DNA of 34,528 nt from Bog-564 sp035509915 (lineage in GTDB: Bacteria > Actinomycetota > Acidimicrobiia > Acidimicrobiales > UBA8190): positions 1-34,528 of the forward strand of contig DATKIB010000009.1 of the NCBI GenBank assembly GCA_035509915.1, written 5' to 3'. Within the stretch, counting starts at the first letter, position 1, and each line of letters opens with the position of its first letter. Under the pieces are notes generated by a model. It did no database searches, was not told where the DNA came from, and saw nothing but the letters and a program-made list of their open reading frames with translations. Shown one piece after another: positions 1 to 8,249 of the stretch. The position numbers and the translations under genes were made by a program.

Positions 1-1708
1 CGCTTCGCTCGAGCAACGCGTCGCGCAATGCCTCTACCACGTGGTGGTTGGACTCGAGCATCTCGCAGGCCTCGGCCTTCGCCTTGCGCAGCAGCGCTTC
101 CACCTCGTCGCGCCCGGCGTCGGTGGAGAGCACCTTGGACACGATGTTGTAGGTGCCGGGCGTCTCGAGCGCGGCCGCTGAGATCAGGGTGCTCCCCATG
201 CCGAGGCTGCCGACCATCTGGCACGCCGCGCTGGTAGCCGCCTGGAGATCCGAAGCCACACCCGAGCTGGTCTCGCCGAAGTACAGCTCCTCTGCGACCA
301 TCCCTCCGAAGGCGATCTGCACCAGCGCGTAGATCTCGGAGCGGGTCTTGGTGAAGCGCTCCTCCTCGTCGGAGTGCGCGAGCAGGCCCAGGGCCTCCTT
401 GCGCTTCACGATCGAGAGCACGTCGAGCTTGCGGCCGCGCCCGGCCAGCCAAGCGATCGTGGCGTGTCCCGACTCGTGGGTGGCGATCGTGCGCCTCTCG
501 GCCTCGGTGTACTCGACGGGCTGGGCGAGGCCGATCTCCTCCGTCATCTTGGCCTGTTGCACGTCGGCCCACGAGAGCCTGTCTGCGCCGCGCCGAAGCG
601 CCCAGACGAGGGCCTCGTCGAGGACGTGCTCGATCATCACGGGCGAGTACCCGGCAGTGAGAGCGGCGAGTGTCTCGCGCAGCTCGGGGTCGTCGAGCTC
701 CGGTGCGTGCGCTTTCTTCTCCAGGTAGTAATCGATGATCTCGCGCCGTCCGCTGCGGCTCGGCAGGCCGAAGAAGATGGAGCGGTCGAAGCGCCCCGGG
801 CGCACGAGAGCGGGGTCGAGGTCGGCGGCGCGGTTCGTGGCCCCGATCACCAGGATGTTCGCCGCGGGGGGCATGGGCTTGTGCAGCTCCTGGCCCGACG
901 GGAGCCAGCGGTTGACGAGCTCGATGAGCGCCCCGGCCATGCGGGTCCCCACTGGAGGCTGGTCGAAGGACTGGAGCTGGATCAGGAGCTCGTTCACCAC
1001 GCCGGCCACACCGTCGTGATGCCGGCCGGCGCCCATGCCGCCGCGGGCCCCACCGATGGCGTCGATCTCCTCGATGAACCCGATCGCCCCGCCCTCTCGG
1101 CGGGCGTACTTGCGCAGCGCCTTGAAGTACGAGCGGATCTTGCGGTTGGTCTGGCCGTAGAACATCGACTGGAACGCCGAAGAGGAGACGAACAAGAACG
1201 GCACGCCGCCTTCTGCGGCCATCGCCTTCGCCATGTAGGTCTTGCCCGTGCCGGGGGGGCCCTCGAACAGGATCGCCCGGCGCGCGGAGCCTCCCATTCG
1301 CTCGGAGAACGTCCGGTGCGCGAGGAAGAGGTTGAGCGTCTTGACCGCCTCGTCGACCACCATTCCCGCGCCCTTCACGTCGGAGAACTTGATGTCGATG
1401 TCGTGCGGGCGGTACAGCACGTGCGGCGAGCGGCCGCCTCCTATCAACGGCAGCAGCACCGCCGCTCCGAGGACGACGATGAGCACCATCGCCGGCAGGT
1501 ACGGCAGCAGCCCGGAGGGGACGTGGGGAAAGCCGAACCCGCCGTGGTGCCAGAGAGCGGCGCGCAAGAAGAGCCAGCCCGCTATCGGCAACAGGGCCAA
1601 GGCGAGCCAGGCCCACCGGCGCCGGCGGACGCGCTCGCGGGTGATTCCTACGTCGGCACCCGCGGCGGCGATCACGTCGCTGCGCCCTAGGATCTCCAAC
1701 TCGGCCAC
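1..1708 (-). CDS. ftsH: FtsH-family AAA+ zinc metalloprotease, C-terminus cut by the window edge
   Basis: Membrane-anchored ATP-dependent protease that degrades misfolded or regulatory membrane and cytosolic proteins. About 569 residues are visible from a GTG start at 1708, which has GAGGAG just upstream. Two hydrophobic segments (about residues 32-50 and 67-89) flank a short loop, as in FtsH. The AAA+ domain has Walker A GPPGTGKT (149-157), sensor-1 region GATN (289-292) and the second region of homology with RPGRFDR (303-309). The protease domain has the zinc motif HESGH (411-415) and the third ligand Asp487 in SDLQAAT. Two oddities: Walker B reads FIEEID, not the usual FIDEID, and about 25 extra residues lie between Walker B and sensor 1. 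The protein continues beyond base 1. It may be a divergent FtsH paralogue and not the housekeeping copy. Family assignment is firm. Confidence 0.92.
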   Translation of the reverse strand, partial: MAELEILGRSDVIAAAGADVGITRERVRRRRWAWLALALLPIAGWLFLRAALWHHGGFGFPHVPSGLLPYLPAMVLIVVLGAAVLLPLIGGGRSPHVLYRPHDIDIKFSDVKGAGMVVDEAVKTLNLFLAHRTFSERMGGSARRAILFEGPPGTGKTYMAKAMAAEGGVPFLFVSSSAFQSMFYGQTNRKIRSYFKALRKYARREGGAIGFIEEIDAIGGARGGMGAGRHHDGVAGVVNELLIQLQSFDQPPVGTRMAGALIELVNRWLPSGQELHKPMPPAANILVIGATNRAADLDPALVRPGRFDRSIFFGLPSRSGRREIIDYYLEKKAHAPELDDPELRETLAALTAGYSPVMIEHVLDEALVWALRRGADRLSWADVQQAKMTEEIGLAQPVEYTEAERRTIATHESGHATIAWLAGRGRKLDVLSIVKRKEALGLLAHSDEEERFTKTRSEIYALVQIAFGGMVAEELYFGETSSGVASDLQAATSAACQMVGSLGMGSTLISAAALETPGTYNIVSKVLSTDAGRDEVEALLRKAKAEACEMLESNHHVVEALRDALLERS

Positions 1709-2154
1709 CGCTCCTCTCGTCGCATCGCTACCAATGGCTTGCCGCTTGAAAAAGTGTCGGCTTGCCTGCTTGTCCATCGTCCATCCCCCCGATCCGGATC
1801 CCCTGGTACCGGGCCACGGACCTCGCCGTGCCCCCGTCCCAGGAGAGCCGCCTGCCCGACGACTCCTGCTCCCCCGTGTGTGGACAACGTGCTTCGCAAC
1901 CCGAACCTGCGGAGCTAGCGGTGGCCCGTGCACTCCCGGTGGTGGTTGCCTCGGGCCCAGTCTGCACCTGCGGGACAACATGACGGCCAACGGAAAATCA
2001 ACAATCGCATAACTCCCTACAAACGAGCGCGCTAAGCGTGCGAGTACGCGCGCAGCGCGAGCTACACGGCGGGCGTTGCCGCACCTGGGCCATCGAGGAC
2101 GTGGTCCGGATCGCCCGGGCGTGCGCTCCGAACGTCGCTCCAGACCGCTTACAC
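1709..2154. other. Intergenic region without a convincing gene
   Basis: About 446 bases separate the protease start from the end of the AIM24-family gene. Short open frames exist on both strands, but none has a recognisable domain, a good ribosome-binding site or natural-looking composition. The region should hold the promoter of the minus-strand protease gene. I could not pick a convincing -35/-10 pair and see no RNA gene. Confidence 0.5.
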
Positions 2155-2907
2155 CTAGCGGCCGAGGACGTTCCCGAGCACGCCTCCCACGACCCCTCCT
2201 CCGACCGCCTCATGGCGATCGTCGCCGCCGATGTACTCCGAGAGGGCCTGGGCGAGCACAGGCAGCGGCATGCTCTGGAGCCAGATGCTCCCCGGCCCGG
2301 TGAGTGTGACGACGTGGTGCCCGTCGGCGCCCATGAAGCGGTTGGCGATCCCCGGCAGCCGCACCACCGAGAAGCTCACGGAGTCCGTGAACATCCCCAC
2401 GTGGCCCGGGTGGACGAGCAGCGACTGGCCCTGGGCCAGCTCGTAGGTGGCGATCTCCCCCGACATCTCGATCCAGGCCTGTCCCTCGCCCTCGAGCTTC
2501 TGGAGCACGAAGCCCTCGCCTCCCCACAGCCCTCCCTTGAAGGTCTGCTGGAGGCAGACCGACGGCGTGATCCCGGGAGTCCCGCAGAGCCAGCCGTGGC
2601 GGTGCACGACGTAACCGTGCCCAGGCGAGATGTCGATCGGAAAGATGCGCCCTGGGAGCTTGGCCGCGAACGTCACCATGGCCTGCGAGCCCTGCGCCTC
2701 GTAGCGCGTGAGGAACAGCCCTCCCCCTCCGGCCATGCGCTTGAGCCCCGCCATGAGGCCGCCACCGCCGCCAGTGCTGGTCTTCTGCGACATCTGCATG
2801 TTGGGCGACATCCACGAGAGATCGCCGTGGGTGGAAACGACGGCCTCACCCGGATCGAGCACCATCTCCAGCACCGGCATCGTCGTGCCCTTCACGTTGG
2901 CCTGCAT
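2155..2907 (-). CDS. AIM24 / TIGR00266-family beta-sandwich protein
   Basis: A 250-residue protein of the AIM24 (formerly DUF124) family. Bacterial members have no settled biochemical role; the yeast namesake is mitochondrial. Family signs are the LDPGEAVVSTHGDLSWM start, a glycine-rich stretch followed by LFLTRYEA, the SPGHGYVVHRHGWLCGTPG region and the late GEGFVLQKLEG and LLVHPGHV strands. A Gly/Val-rich C-terminus (GGGVVGGVLGNVLGR) resembles a short hydrophobic tail. I chose the ATG at 2907 over an in-frame upstream extension to 3021, because AGGAGGGG sits 5-12 bases before it and the upstream residues are Arg-rich and unlike the family. It is divergent from dxs across a 139-base promoter region. 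Function is unknown. Confidence 0.82.
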   Translation of the reverse strand: MQANVKGTTMPVLEMVLDPGEAVVSTHGDLSWMSPNMQMSQKTSTGGGGGLMAGLKRMAGGGGLFLTRYEAQGSQAMVTFAAKLPGRIFPIDISPGHGYVVHRHGWLCGTPGITPSVCLQQTFKGGLWGGEGFVLQKLEGEGQAWIEMSGEIATYELAQGQSLLVHPGHVGMFTDSVSFSVVRLPGIANRFMGADGHHVVTLTGPGSIWLQSMPLPVLAQALSEYIGGDDRHEAVGGGVVGGVLGNVLGR

Positions 2908-3046
2908 CGCTACCCCTCCTGCCCGCCCCTCGGCTCTTCCGAGAAGGCCTCTCTCCCTATCATCGCCTGCCACCGCGTGCCGCGGCCGATGTAGCGTTGC
3001 CCCACGGCCCGAGCGGGCCACCAGGGATCTCCCCCTTTAGCTCACC

Positions 3047-4942
3047 ATGCTCCTGGACGACATCCACGAGCCGGCGGACCTGCGGAGCCTCTCGCAGAGC
3101 CAGCTCGCACAGCTCGCCTCGGAGATCCGCGCGCGCATAGTCGATGTCGTCACCTCCAACAGCGGGCACCTCGGCTCGGACCTGGGTGTGGTGGAGCTGA
3201 CCCTGGCGCTGCATCGGGTGTTCGACTCTCCGAGTGACGCCATCATCTGGGACACCGGCCACCAGGCCTACCCCCACAAGCTGGTCACAGGACGCCAGGG
3301 CGCTTTCGGCACCCTGAGGCAACCGGGGGGGATGTCGGGTTACCCCTCGCGCTCCGAGTCGCCACACGACTGGGTGGAGAACAGCCACGCCTCGACCGCG
3401 TTGAGCTACGCGCACGGTATCGCGAGCGGCTTCCAGCTAAGAGGCGAGTCCGACCGACGCGTCGTCGCTGTCGTGGGCGACGGGGCGCTCACAGGCGGCA
3501 TGGCGTACGAGGCTCTCAACAACATCGGCCACTCGAGCTGCCCGGTCATCATCGTGCTCAACGACAATGGCCGCTCCTACGCCCCGACGATCTCGAGGCT
3601 CTCGTCCGGACTGACATACCTGCGCCTGAATCCGTCGTACGTGCACGCGCGTGAGCGAATGAGGCGCGCGCTGCGAGGAATGCCGGGTCTGGGGAACCTC
3701 GCCTACTCGGGTATGCACGGCCTCACGAGCGCGGTCCGCGAGATCGTGAGCCCCCACCGCTTCTTCGAGGCCCTAGGAGTGCGCTATGCGGGGCCCATCG
3801 ACGGCCACGACATCGCCGGCATGGAGCAGGCGCTCGCCAACGCAGCAGAGTGGCACGGCCCCATCCTCGTGCACGTCCTCACCCAGAAGGGCCGCGGCTA
3901 CGCGCCGGCCGAGGACGACGAGGTGCAGCGCCTGCACGACTTCAAGGTCCAGCCCGCCGTCGCAGGCGGTTCGGTAGGCGCCCCGCGGGCTTCGTACACC
4001 GAGTCGTTCACGCGCGCCCTGCTGAAGGAGGCCGAGCGAAGGCCCGAGGTAGTCGCCATCACGGCGGCCATGCCGGGGCCGACGGGGCTCCTCCCTTTCC
4101 AGCGCGACTTCGGCCACAGGTTCTTCGACGTGGGCATCGCCGAGCAGCACGCTGTCACGGCCGCGGCGGGGATGGCGATGGCGGGGCTGCGCCCGGTGGT
4201 CGCCGTCTACTCCACCTTCTTCTCGCGCGCGTTCGATCAGGCCAACCTCGACGTGGGGCTGCACGGGTTGCCGGTCGTGTTCGTGCTCGACCGTGCCGGG
4301 ATCACCGGAGACGACGGCCCGAGCCACCACGGGTTGCTCGACCTCCCCCAGGCCCTGTCGATCCCCGGCATGACCGTGTTTGCGCCCTCCTCGGCTCAGG
4401 AGGTCGAGGCGATGCTCGAGACAGCGCTCTGTATCGACGGGCCGTCCACCATCCGGATGCCGAAGACGCCGGCGCGCACCGTCGCGCCCGACCAGGTGGG
4501 GAGCGGCACCTCCGCGAGGCTCGTGCGCCGTGGCGACGGCACCGTGTGCATCCTGGCGGTCGGCAAGCTCGTCGAAGCGGCCGAAGAGGCGGCTGCCAAG
4601 CTCGCCGCTGAGGGGATCGAAGCGACGGTCTGGGACGTCCGCGTGGTGTCGCCGCCCGACCCCGAGATGCTGGCGGACGCCGCCGGCCACGACCTGGTGC
4701 TCACGGTGGAGGACGGCTTCAGGGTCGGCGGAGCGGGCACGTACCTGGTGGACGCGATGCGCCAACTCGACTCCGCCGAGCACACCCGACCCCCGGTACG
4801 CGTTCTCGGCGTGCCTCGCACCTACATCCCACAGGGCAAACCCGACCTGATCCTGGCCGAGCTCGGACTGGACGGACCCGGGATCGCGCAGTCGGTGACC
4901 GAGGCGATGGCGGCGGAGAGGGACAGGCTCCAGGCGACCTGA
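3047..4942 (+). CDS. dxs: 1-deoxy-D-xylulose-5-phosphate synthase
   Basis: Thiamine-diphosphate enzyme that condenses pyruvate with glyceraldehyde-3-phosphate to give 1-deoxyxylulose-5-phosphate. This is the first step of the methylerythritol phosphate route to isoprenoids. The 631 residues match the usual length of about 620-640. Visible hallmarks are SGHLGSDLGVVELT (39-52), GHQAYPHKLVTGR (71-83), the ThDP/Mg motif GDGALTGGMAYEALNN (144-159) with LNDNGRSYAPT (171-181), the IAEQH motif with catalytic Glu367, and DRAGITGDDGPSHHG. The C-terminal transketolase domain is complete. The ATG at 3047 has no strong Shine-Dalgarno sequence. No other isoprenoid gene lies nearby, so the location says little about regulation. 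Confidence 0.96.
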   Translation: MLLDDIHEPADLRSLSQSQLAQLASEIRARIVDVVTSNSGHLGSDLGVVELTLALHRVFDSPSDAIIWDTGHQAYPHKLVTGRQGAFGTLRQPGGMSGYPSRSESPHDWVENSHASTALSYAHGIASGFQLRGESDRRVVAVVGDGALTGGMAYEALNNIGHSSCPVIIVLNDNGRSYAPTISRLSSGLTYLRLNPSYVHARERMRRALRGMPGLGNLAYSGMHGLTSAVREIVSPHRFFEALGVRYAGPIDGHDIAGMEQALANAAEWHGPILVHVLTQKGRGYAPAEDDEVQRLHDFKVQPAVAGGSVGAPRASYTESFTRALLKEAERRPEVVAITAAMPGPTGLLPFQRDFGHRFFDVGIAEQHAVTAAAGMAMAGLRPVVAVYSTFFSRAFDQANLDVGLHGLPVVFVLDRAGITGDDGPSHHGLLDLPQALSIPGMTVFAPSSAQEVEAMLETALCIDGPSTIRMPKTPARTVAPDQVGSGTSARLVRRGDGTVCILAVGKLVEAAEEAAAKLAAEGIEATVWDVRVVSPPDPEMLADAAGHDLVLTVEDGFRVGGAGTYLVDAMRQLDSAEHTRPPVRVLGVPRTYIPQGKPDLILAELGLDGPGIAQSVTEAMAAERDRLQAT

Positions 4943-4988
4943 GCAGCTCTGGCTGGCCTTAACGGCTCTGGGCGGCCTGGTCTCGAGG

Positions 4989-5192
4989 TCAGTTTTCGTG
5001 ACGGTGCTGGGCGAGCGCGACACGAACATCGGCGATGGAGTCGATAAGCGTGTCGATGCGCCCCGCGAGGGAATCCAACCTGCCGTCCATTCGACCTCCG
5101 AAGCTCTCGAAGCGAGCGTCGAGGCTGTCGATCCGAACTCCTAGGCTCCGGATCTCTGTCATCAATTCGGTCGTCGTGGGCTCGCTTGCCAT
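4989..5192 (-). CDS. Small coiled-coil protein, function unknown
   Basis: A 67-residue protein starting at ATG 5192, preceded by a purine-rich GGGAGAGGG. From about residue 12 the sequence is heptad-like, with repeating xLxxRIDSLDxRF-type units (RSLGVRIDSLDARFESFGG, RMDGRLDSLAGRIDTLIDS), predicting a long amphipathic helix that oligomerises. It has no signal peptide or membrane segment. Similar short proteins with repeated R-[IFL]-D-x-L units are common next to unrelated genes, and no function can be assigned. It converges with dxs and diverges from the FadD19-like gene. A longer in-frame reading to 5459 runs backwards through the fadD gene and was discarded. Confidence 0.7.
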   Translation of the reverse strand: MASEPTTTELMTEIRSLGVRIDSLDARFESFGGRMDGRLDSLAGRIDTLIDSIADVRVALAQHRHEN

Positions 5193-5303
5193 CCGCCCTC
5201 TCCCTCTCGGTAACTCAATTCTACGGGACAGTACGGGACGGTACGCCGAGGGTGTAACGCTCCCTTCCCCGTGCGGGAGGTCCGAGGCGGGTTCCCAGCT
5301 GAC

Positions 5304-5317
5304 GGGAACTTGTTCTA
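5304..5317. promoter_or_regulatory. KstR-like operator (imperfect) before the steroid-CoA ligase
   Basis: The sequence GGGAACTTGTTCTA matches the KstR consensus TNNAACNNGTTNNA at every fixed position except the first T. It ends four bases before the GTG start at 5322. A repressor bound here would cover the start of the transcript. The motif is seen directly; its binding by a KstR-type TetR regulator is inferred from the consensus and the steroid gene downstream. Confidence 0.65.
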
Positions 5318-5321
5318 GTTT

Positions 5322-6950
5322 GTGCCGGTGGAGTTCAACCTCGCCGACCTCTTCGAAGCGGCGGTCGACGCCTTCGGCGACAGGGAGTACCTGGTATCGG
5401 GTGGTCGGAGGCTCACCTACGCGCAGATGGAGGAGCGGGCCAACCGCCTGGCCCACCACTTAGCCGAGAACGGGATCGGCCCCGGCGACCACGTCGGCAT
5501 CTACGCCCTCAACGGGCCCGAGTGGGTCGAGACGGCATGGGCCGTGTTCAAGCTTCGTGCGGTCTGGGTCAACATCAACTACCGCTACGTACAAGAAGAG
5601 CTCCGCTACCTGTTCTCCAACGCCGACCTCGTGGCCCTGGTGCACCAGAGGAAGTTCTCGGCCAACGTGGCAGCCCTGCTCCCGGAGCTGCCCGGCCTCC
5701 GCCACGTCGTGGTCATAGACGACGACAGTGCCGAGCCCCACCCGACACAGAGCGCCGTGGGTTACGAGTCGGCTCTCGCAGGCGGCTCCCCCGAGCGTGA
5801 CTTCGCCCCCCGGTCGGGCGGCGACCTCTACATCCTCTACACCGGCGGCACCACCGGATTGCCGAAGGGGGTGGTGTGGCGGCACGAGGACGTGTTCTTC
5901 GCCCTCGGTGGAGGCATCGACGCACTGACCGGTGCCAGGATGGAGCGTCCCGAAGAGATGGTCGCAAAGGGCCGAGCCCAGGGGGGCCAGATCACGTTCC
6001 TCCCCATCGCCCCGCTCATGCACGGGGCCACGCAGTGGGCGGTGATGGGGCAGAGCTTCACGGGCAACCGGATCGTGCTGCTCGAGAAGTTCGACCCGCA
6101 CGAGGTGTGGCAGACGGTCGAGTCCGAGCGGGTCAACATGGTCATGATCACGGGCGACGCCATGGGCAAGCCGCTCATCGAGGTGCTCGACGAGCCCGGC
6201 GCCTCCTACGACCTCTCCTCGCTCATCGGGTTCACGTCCACCGCCGCGCTCTTCTCACCGGCGGTCAAGGACGATTTCTTCCGCCGCTTCCCGAACCTCG
6301 TGATGACCGACGCCGTCGGCTCGTCGGAGTCGGGCAACAACGGCCTCAGCATGGTCCGCCCTGGCGCCACCGCCATGCGAAGCGGACCCACGGTGACCTC
6401 CCTCGGTGAGACCGTGGTGTTCGACGAGAACCTCGAGATCGTGAAGCCCGGATCCGGCGTGGTGGGCAAGATTGCCAGGGCCGGCAACATCCCCGTCGGG
6501 TACTACAATGACCCCGCCAAGACCGCCGAGGTCTTCATCTCAGTGGACGGCAAGCGCTACGTGATGCCCGGCGACTTCGCGACGGTGGAGGCCGACGGGT
6601 CGGTGACGCTCTTGGGCCGCGGGTCGATCTGCATCAACTCCGGCGGGGAGAAGATCTTCCCCGAGGAGGTGGAGGCGGTGGTGCGCTCCCACCCCGACGT
6701 CATGGACGCCATCGTGGTCGGTGCCCCCGACGAGCGCTTCGGCCAGCGAGTCGCAGCCATCGTCGAGCCGCGCCCGGGGCACCGCGCGCCCAGCCTCGAG
6801 CAGGTCCAGGTGCACTGCCGCGCTCACGTGGCGGGCTACAAGATCCCGCGCCAGTTGCACGTCGTGGAGAAGATCGAGCGCTCTCCCAGCGGAAAGCCCG
6901 ACTACCCGTGGGCGAACTCCATCGTCGGCCCTACTCCGGGCCCTGGCTGA
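5322..6950 (+). CDS. fadD19: FadD19-like steroid side-chain acyl-CoA ligase
   Basis: AMP-forming acyl-CoA synthetase, 542 residues. It resembles M. tuberculosis FadD19, which activates the C26 carboxylate of 3-oxocholest-4-en-26-oate (and C24-branched sterol acids) with CoA. Shared features include the N-terminus FNLADLFEAAVDA, VNINYRYVQEELRYLF, the phosphate loop YTGGTTGLPKG (173-183), MHGATQW, STAALFSP, GSSESG, NSGGEKIFPEE and the C-terminal lysine motif RSPSGKPDY (Lys525). The GTG at 5322 aligns with the FadD19 start, but no Shine-Dalgarno sequence precedes it; the KstR-like palindrome occupies that space, so a leaderless mRNA is possible. The next gene begins four bases after its stop. 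Exact substrate is inferred from similarity and context. Confidence 0.9.
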   Translation: MPVEFNLADLFEAAVDAFGDREYLVSGGRRLTYAQMEERANRLAHHLAENGIGPGDHVGIYALNGPEWVETAWAVFKLRAVWVNINYRYVQEELRYLFSNADLVALVHQRKFSANVAALLPELPGLRHVVVIDDDSAEPHPTQSAVGYESALAGGSPERDFAPRSGGDLYILYTGGTTGLPKGVVWRHEDVFFALGGGIDALTGARMERPEEMVAKGRAQGGQITFLPIAPLMHGATQWAVMGQSFTGNRIVLLEKFDPHEVWQTVESERVNMVMITGDAMGKPLIEVLDEPGASYDLSSLIGFTSTAALFSPAVKDDFFRRFPNLVMTDAVGSSESGNNGLSMVRPGATAMRSGPTVTSLGETVVFDENLEIVKPGSGVVGKIARAGNIPVGYYNDPAKTAEVFISVDGKRYVMPGDFATVEADGSVTLLGRGSICINSGGEKIFPEEVEAVVRSHPDVMDAIVVGAPDERFGQRVAAIVEPRPGHRAPSLEQVQVHCRAHVAGYKIPRQLHVVEKIERSPSGKPDYPWANSIVGPTPGPG

Positions 6951-6954
6951 GGTC

Positions 6955-7578
6955 GTGCCGCTCGAGCTGGCGCAGTTGGTGAGCGAGGGGCGGGCCGCCG
7001 TGCTCACGATGGAGATCCAGCGCGGGGTGGTCGGGGACCTCGCGAGCTTCCCCGACCTCGCCAGCGCCGCGGCCGACGGCGGAACGATCGCCAACGCCGC
7101 GCGTCTTTGCGCCGCGGCCCGCACGGCGCGAGTGCCCGTCGTGCACTGCACAGCCGGCTTTCGCTCGGACCGGCTCGGCTCCCCCGTCAACGCGCCGCTC
7201 GTCGCCTCGGTTCTGCGTCGCCCCGAGCACATGCTCGAGGGCACGGCAGCGGTGGAGCTCGACCCGGAGCTCGCGCCGGAGAAGACGGACCTATTCTCGC
7301 ATCGCCGCCACGGGGTCTCCCCCTTCACCGGGACCGACCTCGATCCGACCCTGCGCGCGCTCGGTGTGTCGACGGTCGTCGCCACCGGCGTCTCGCTCAA
7401 CATCGCCATCGTGGGCCTGACGATCGAAGCCGTGAACCTCGGCTACCGAGTCGTCGTGGCGACTGACGCCGTCGCCGGCGTGCCCGCCGAGTACGCGTCA
7501 GCGGTGCTCGAGCACACTCTGAAGCCGCTTGCGCGCCTGGCGACCGTCGACGAGATCTGTGCATGTCTCACGTGGTGA
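6955..7578 (+). CDS. Isochorismatase-fold protein lacking the catalytic triad
   Basis: A 207-residue member of the cysteine-hydrolase (isochorismatase-like) superfamily, read from GTG 6955, four bases after the fadD19-like stop, so very probably co-transcribed. The fold is recognisable from AAVLTMEIQRGVV, PVVHCTAGF, TVVATGVSLNIAIVG and YRVVVATDAVAG. In active relatives these regions carry the Asp (LxxDxQ), Lys and Cys (TGVxTNxCV) triad. Here Asp is Glu20, the Cys position is Ala151, and the segment expected to carry Lys reads HRRHG. Ordinary cysteine-hydrolase chemistry is therefore unlikely. The protein may be a pseudoenzyme or use different chemistry. Its link to steroid degradation rests only on its position behind the ligase. 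Its 3' end overlaps the convergent glycosylase gene by 11 bases. Confidence 0.8.
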   Translation: MPLELAQLVSEGRAAVLTMEIQRGVVGDLASFPDLASAAADGGTIANAARLCAAARTARVPVVHCTAGFRSDRLGSPVNAPLVASVLRRPEHMLEGTAAVELDPELAPEKTDLFSHRRHGVSPFTGTDLDPTLRALGVSTVVATGVSLNIAIVGLTIEAVNLGYRVVVATDAVAGVPAEYASAVLEHTLKPLARLATVDEICACLTW

Positions 7579-8212
7579 GGGCGCTCTCCCCCGCTCCCGC
7601 GTAGATCTCGTTCGCCCGCCAGCAGTACCAGGCCACCACCGACCTGTAGGGCCGGAAACCCTCACCGAGCGGCTCGAGCTCCTTCGGCGTCGGCATCGGC
7701 ACGCCCCAAGCGAGGCCGTATCCGCGGCGGACACCGAGGTCCCCGGTCGGCCACACGTCGAGCCTGCGCAGCTGGAAGAGGAGGAACATCTGCGCCGTCC
7801 ACCTCCCGATCCCGCGCACGCTGGAGAGCCTCTCGATGACCTCCTCGTCGCTCTCGCGCCCGAGCCCGCGCGCCTCCAGGACGACCGTCCCGTCGAGGAC
7901 CTTCGTCGCAAGGTCGGTCAGCGAGGCCGCCTTCGAGCCGGACAGCCCGACCGAACGCAGCGACTTCGGGTCGAGAGCGAGCAGGGCTTCCGGTGTGACC
8001 GAGCCGCCGAGAGCCTCGACCAGCCGTCCGTGTATCGCCGCGGCAGCCGCACCGGCCAGCTGCTGGTAGACCACCGAGCGGACCAGCGCGGCGAAGTGGC
8101 TCTCGTGCGGGGGCCGGAGCTTGGGCAGCCCGGCGGCTTTCACGAGCTCTCCCATCACCGGGTGGCGAGTGGCGAGCTCGCGCGCCGCCGCAGCGTGTGA
8201 GACACGAGCCAC
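7568..8212 (-). CDS. DNA-3-methyladenine glycosylase II (AlkA-like, HhH-GPD)
   Basis: Base-excision repair glycosylase of the HhH-GPD superfamily, 214 residues, removing alkylated purines from DNA. The helix-hairpin-helix is LSSVRGIGRWTAQMFLLF (129-146), and the catalytic aspartate is Asp158 in WPTGDLGVRRG. The early segment FAALVRSVVYQQLAGAAA is typical of the family. There is no C-terminal iron-sulfur Cys cluster, so it is AlkA/MagIII-like and not Nth-like. It starts at GTG 8212, 37 bases downstream of the LLM oxidoreductase stop on the same strand, and ends tail-to-tail with the isochorismatase-fold gene. Its presence here looks incidental to steroid metabolism. Confidence 0.88.
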   Translation of the reverse strand: MARVSHAAAARELATRHPVMGELVKAAGLPKLRPPHESHFAALVRSVVYQQLAGAAAAAIHGRLVEALGGSVTPEALLALDPKSLRSVGLSGSKAASLTDLATKVLDGTVVLEARGLGRESDEEVIERLSSVRGIGRWTAQMFLLFQLRRLDVWPTGDLGVRRGYGLAWGVPMPTPKELEPLGEGFRPYRSVVAWYCWRANEIYAGAGESALTT

Positions 8213-8249
8213 TGCCGGGCATTCTGCCCCAAACGAGGGCGAGGGCCCC

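Noticed and set aside
374..1690. Long open frame on the plus strand (about 438 codons) opposite the protease gene
   Set aside because: It is antisense to a clear FtsH coding frame and reads as Arg/His/Gly-rich sequence without domains, as expected from high-GC shadow frames.
1709..2154. Several short open frames in the gap after the protease
   Set aside because: They overlap on both strands, have shadow-like composition and no ribosome-binding sites.
4943..4988. Possible terminator between dxs and the coiled-coil gene
   Set aside because: Only short GGCC repeats are present, with no stable stem and no T-tract.
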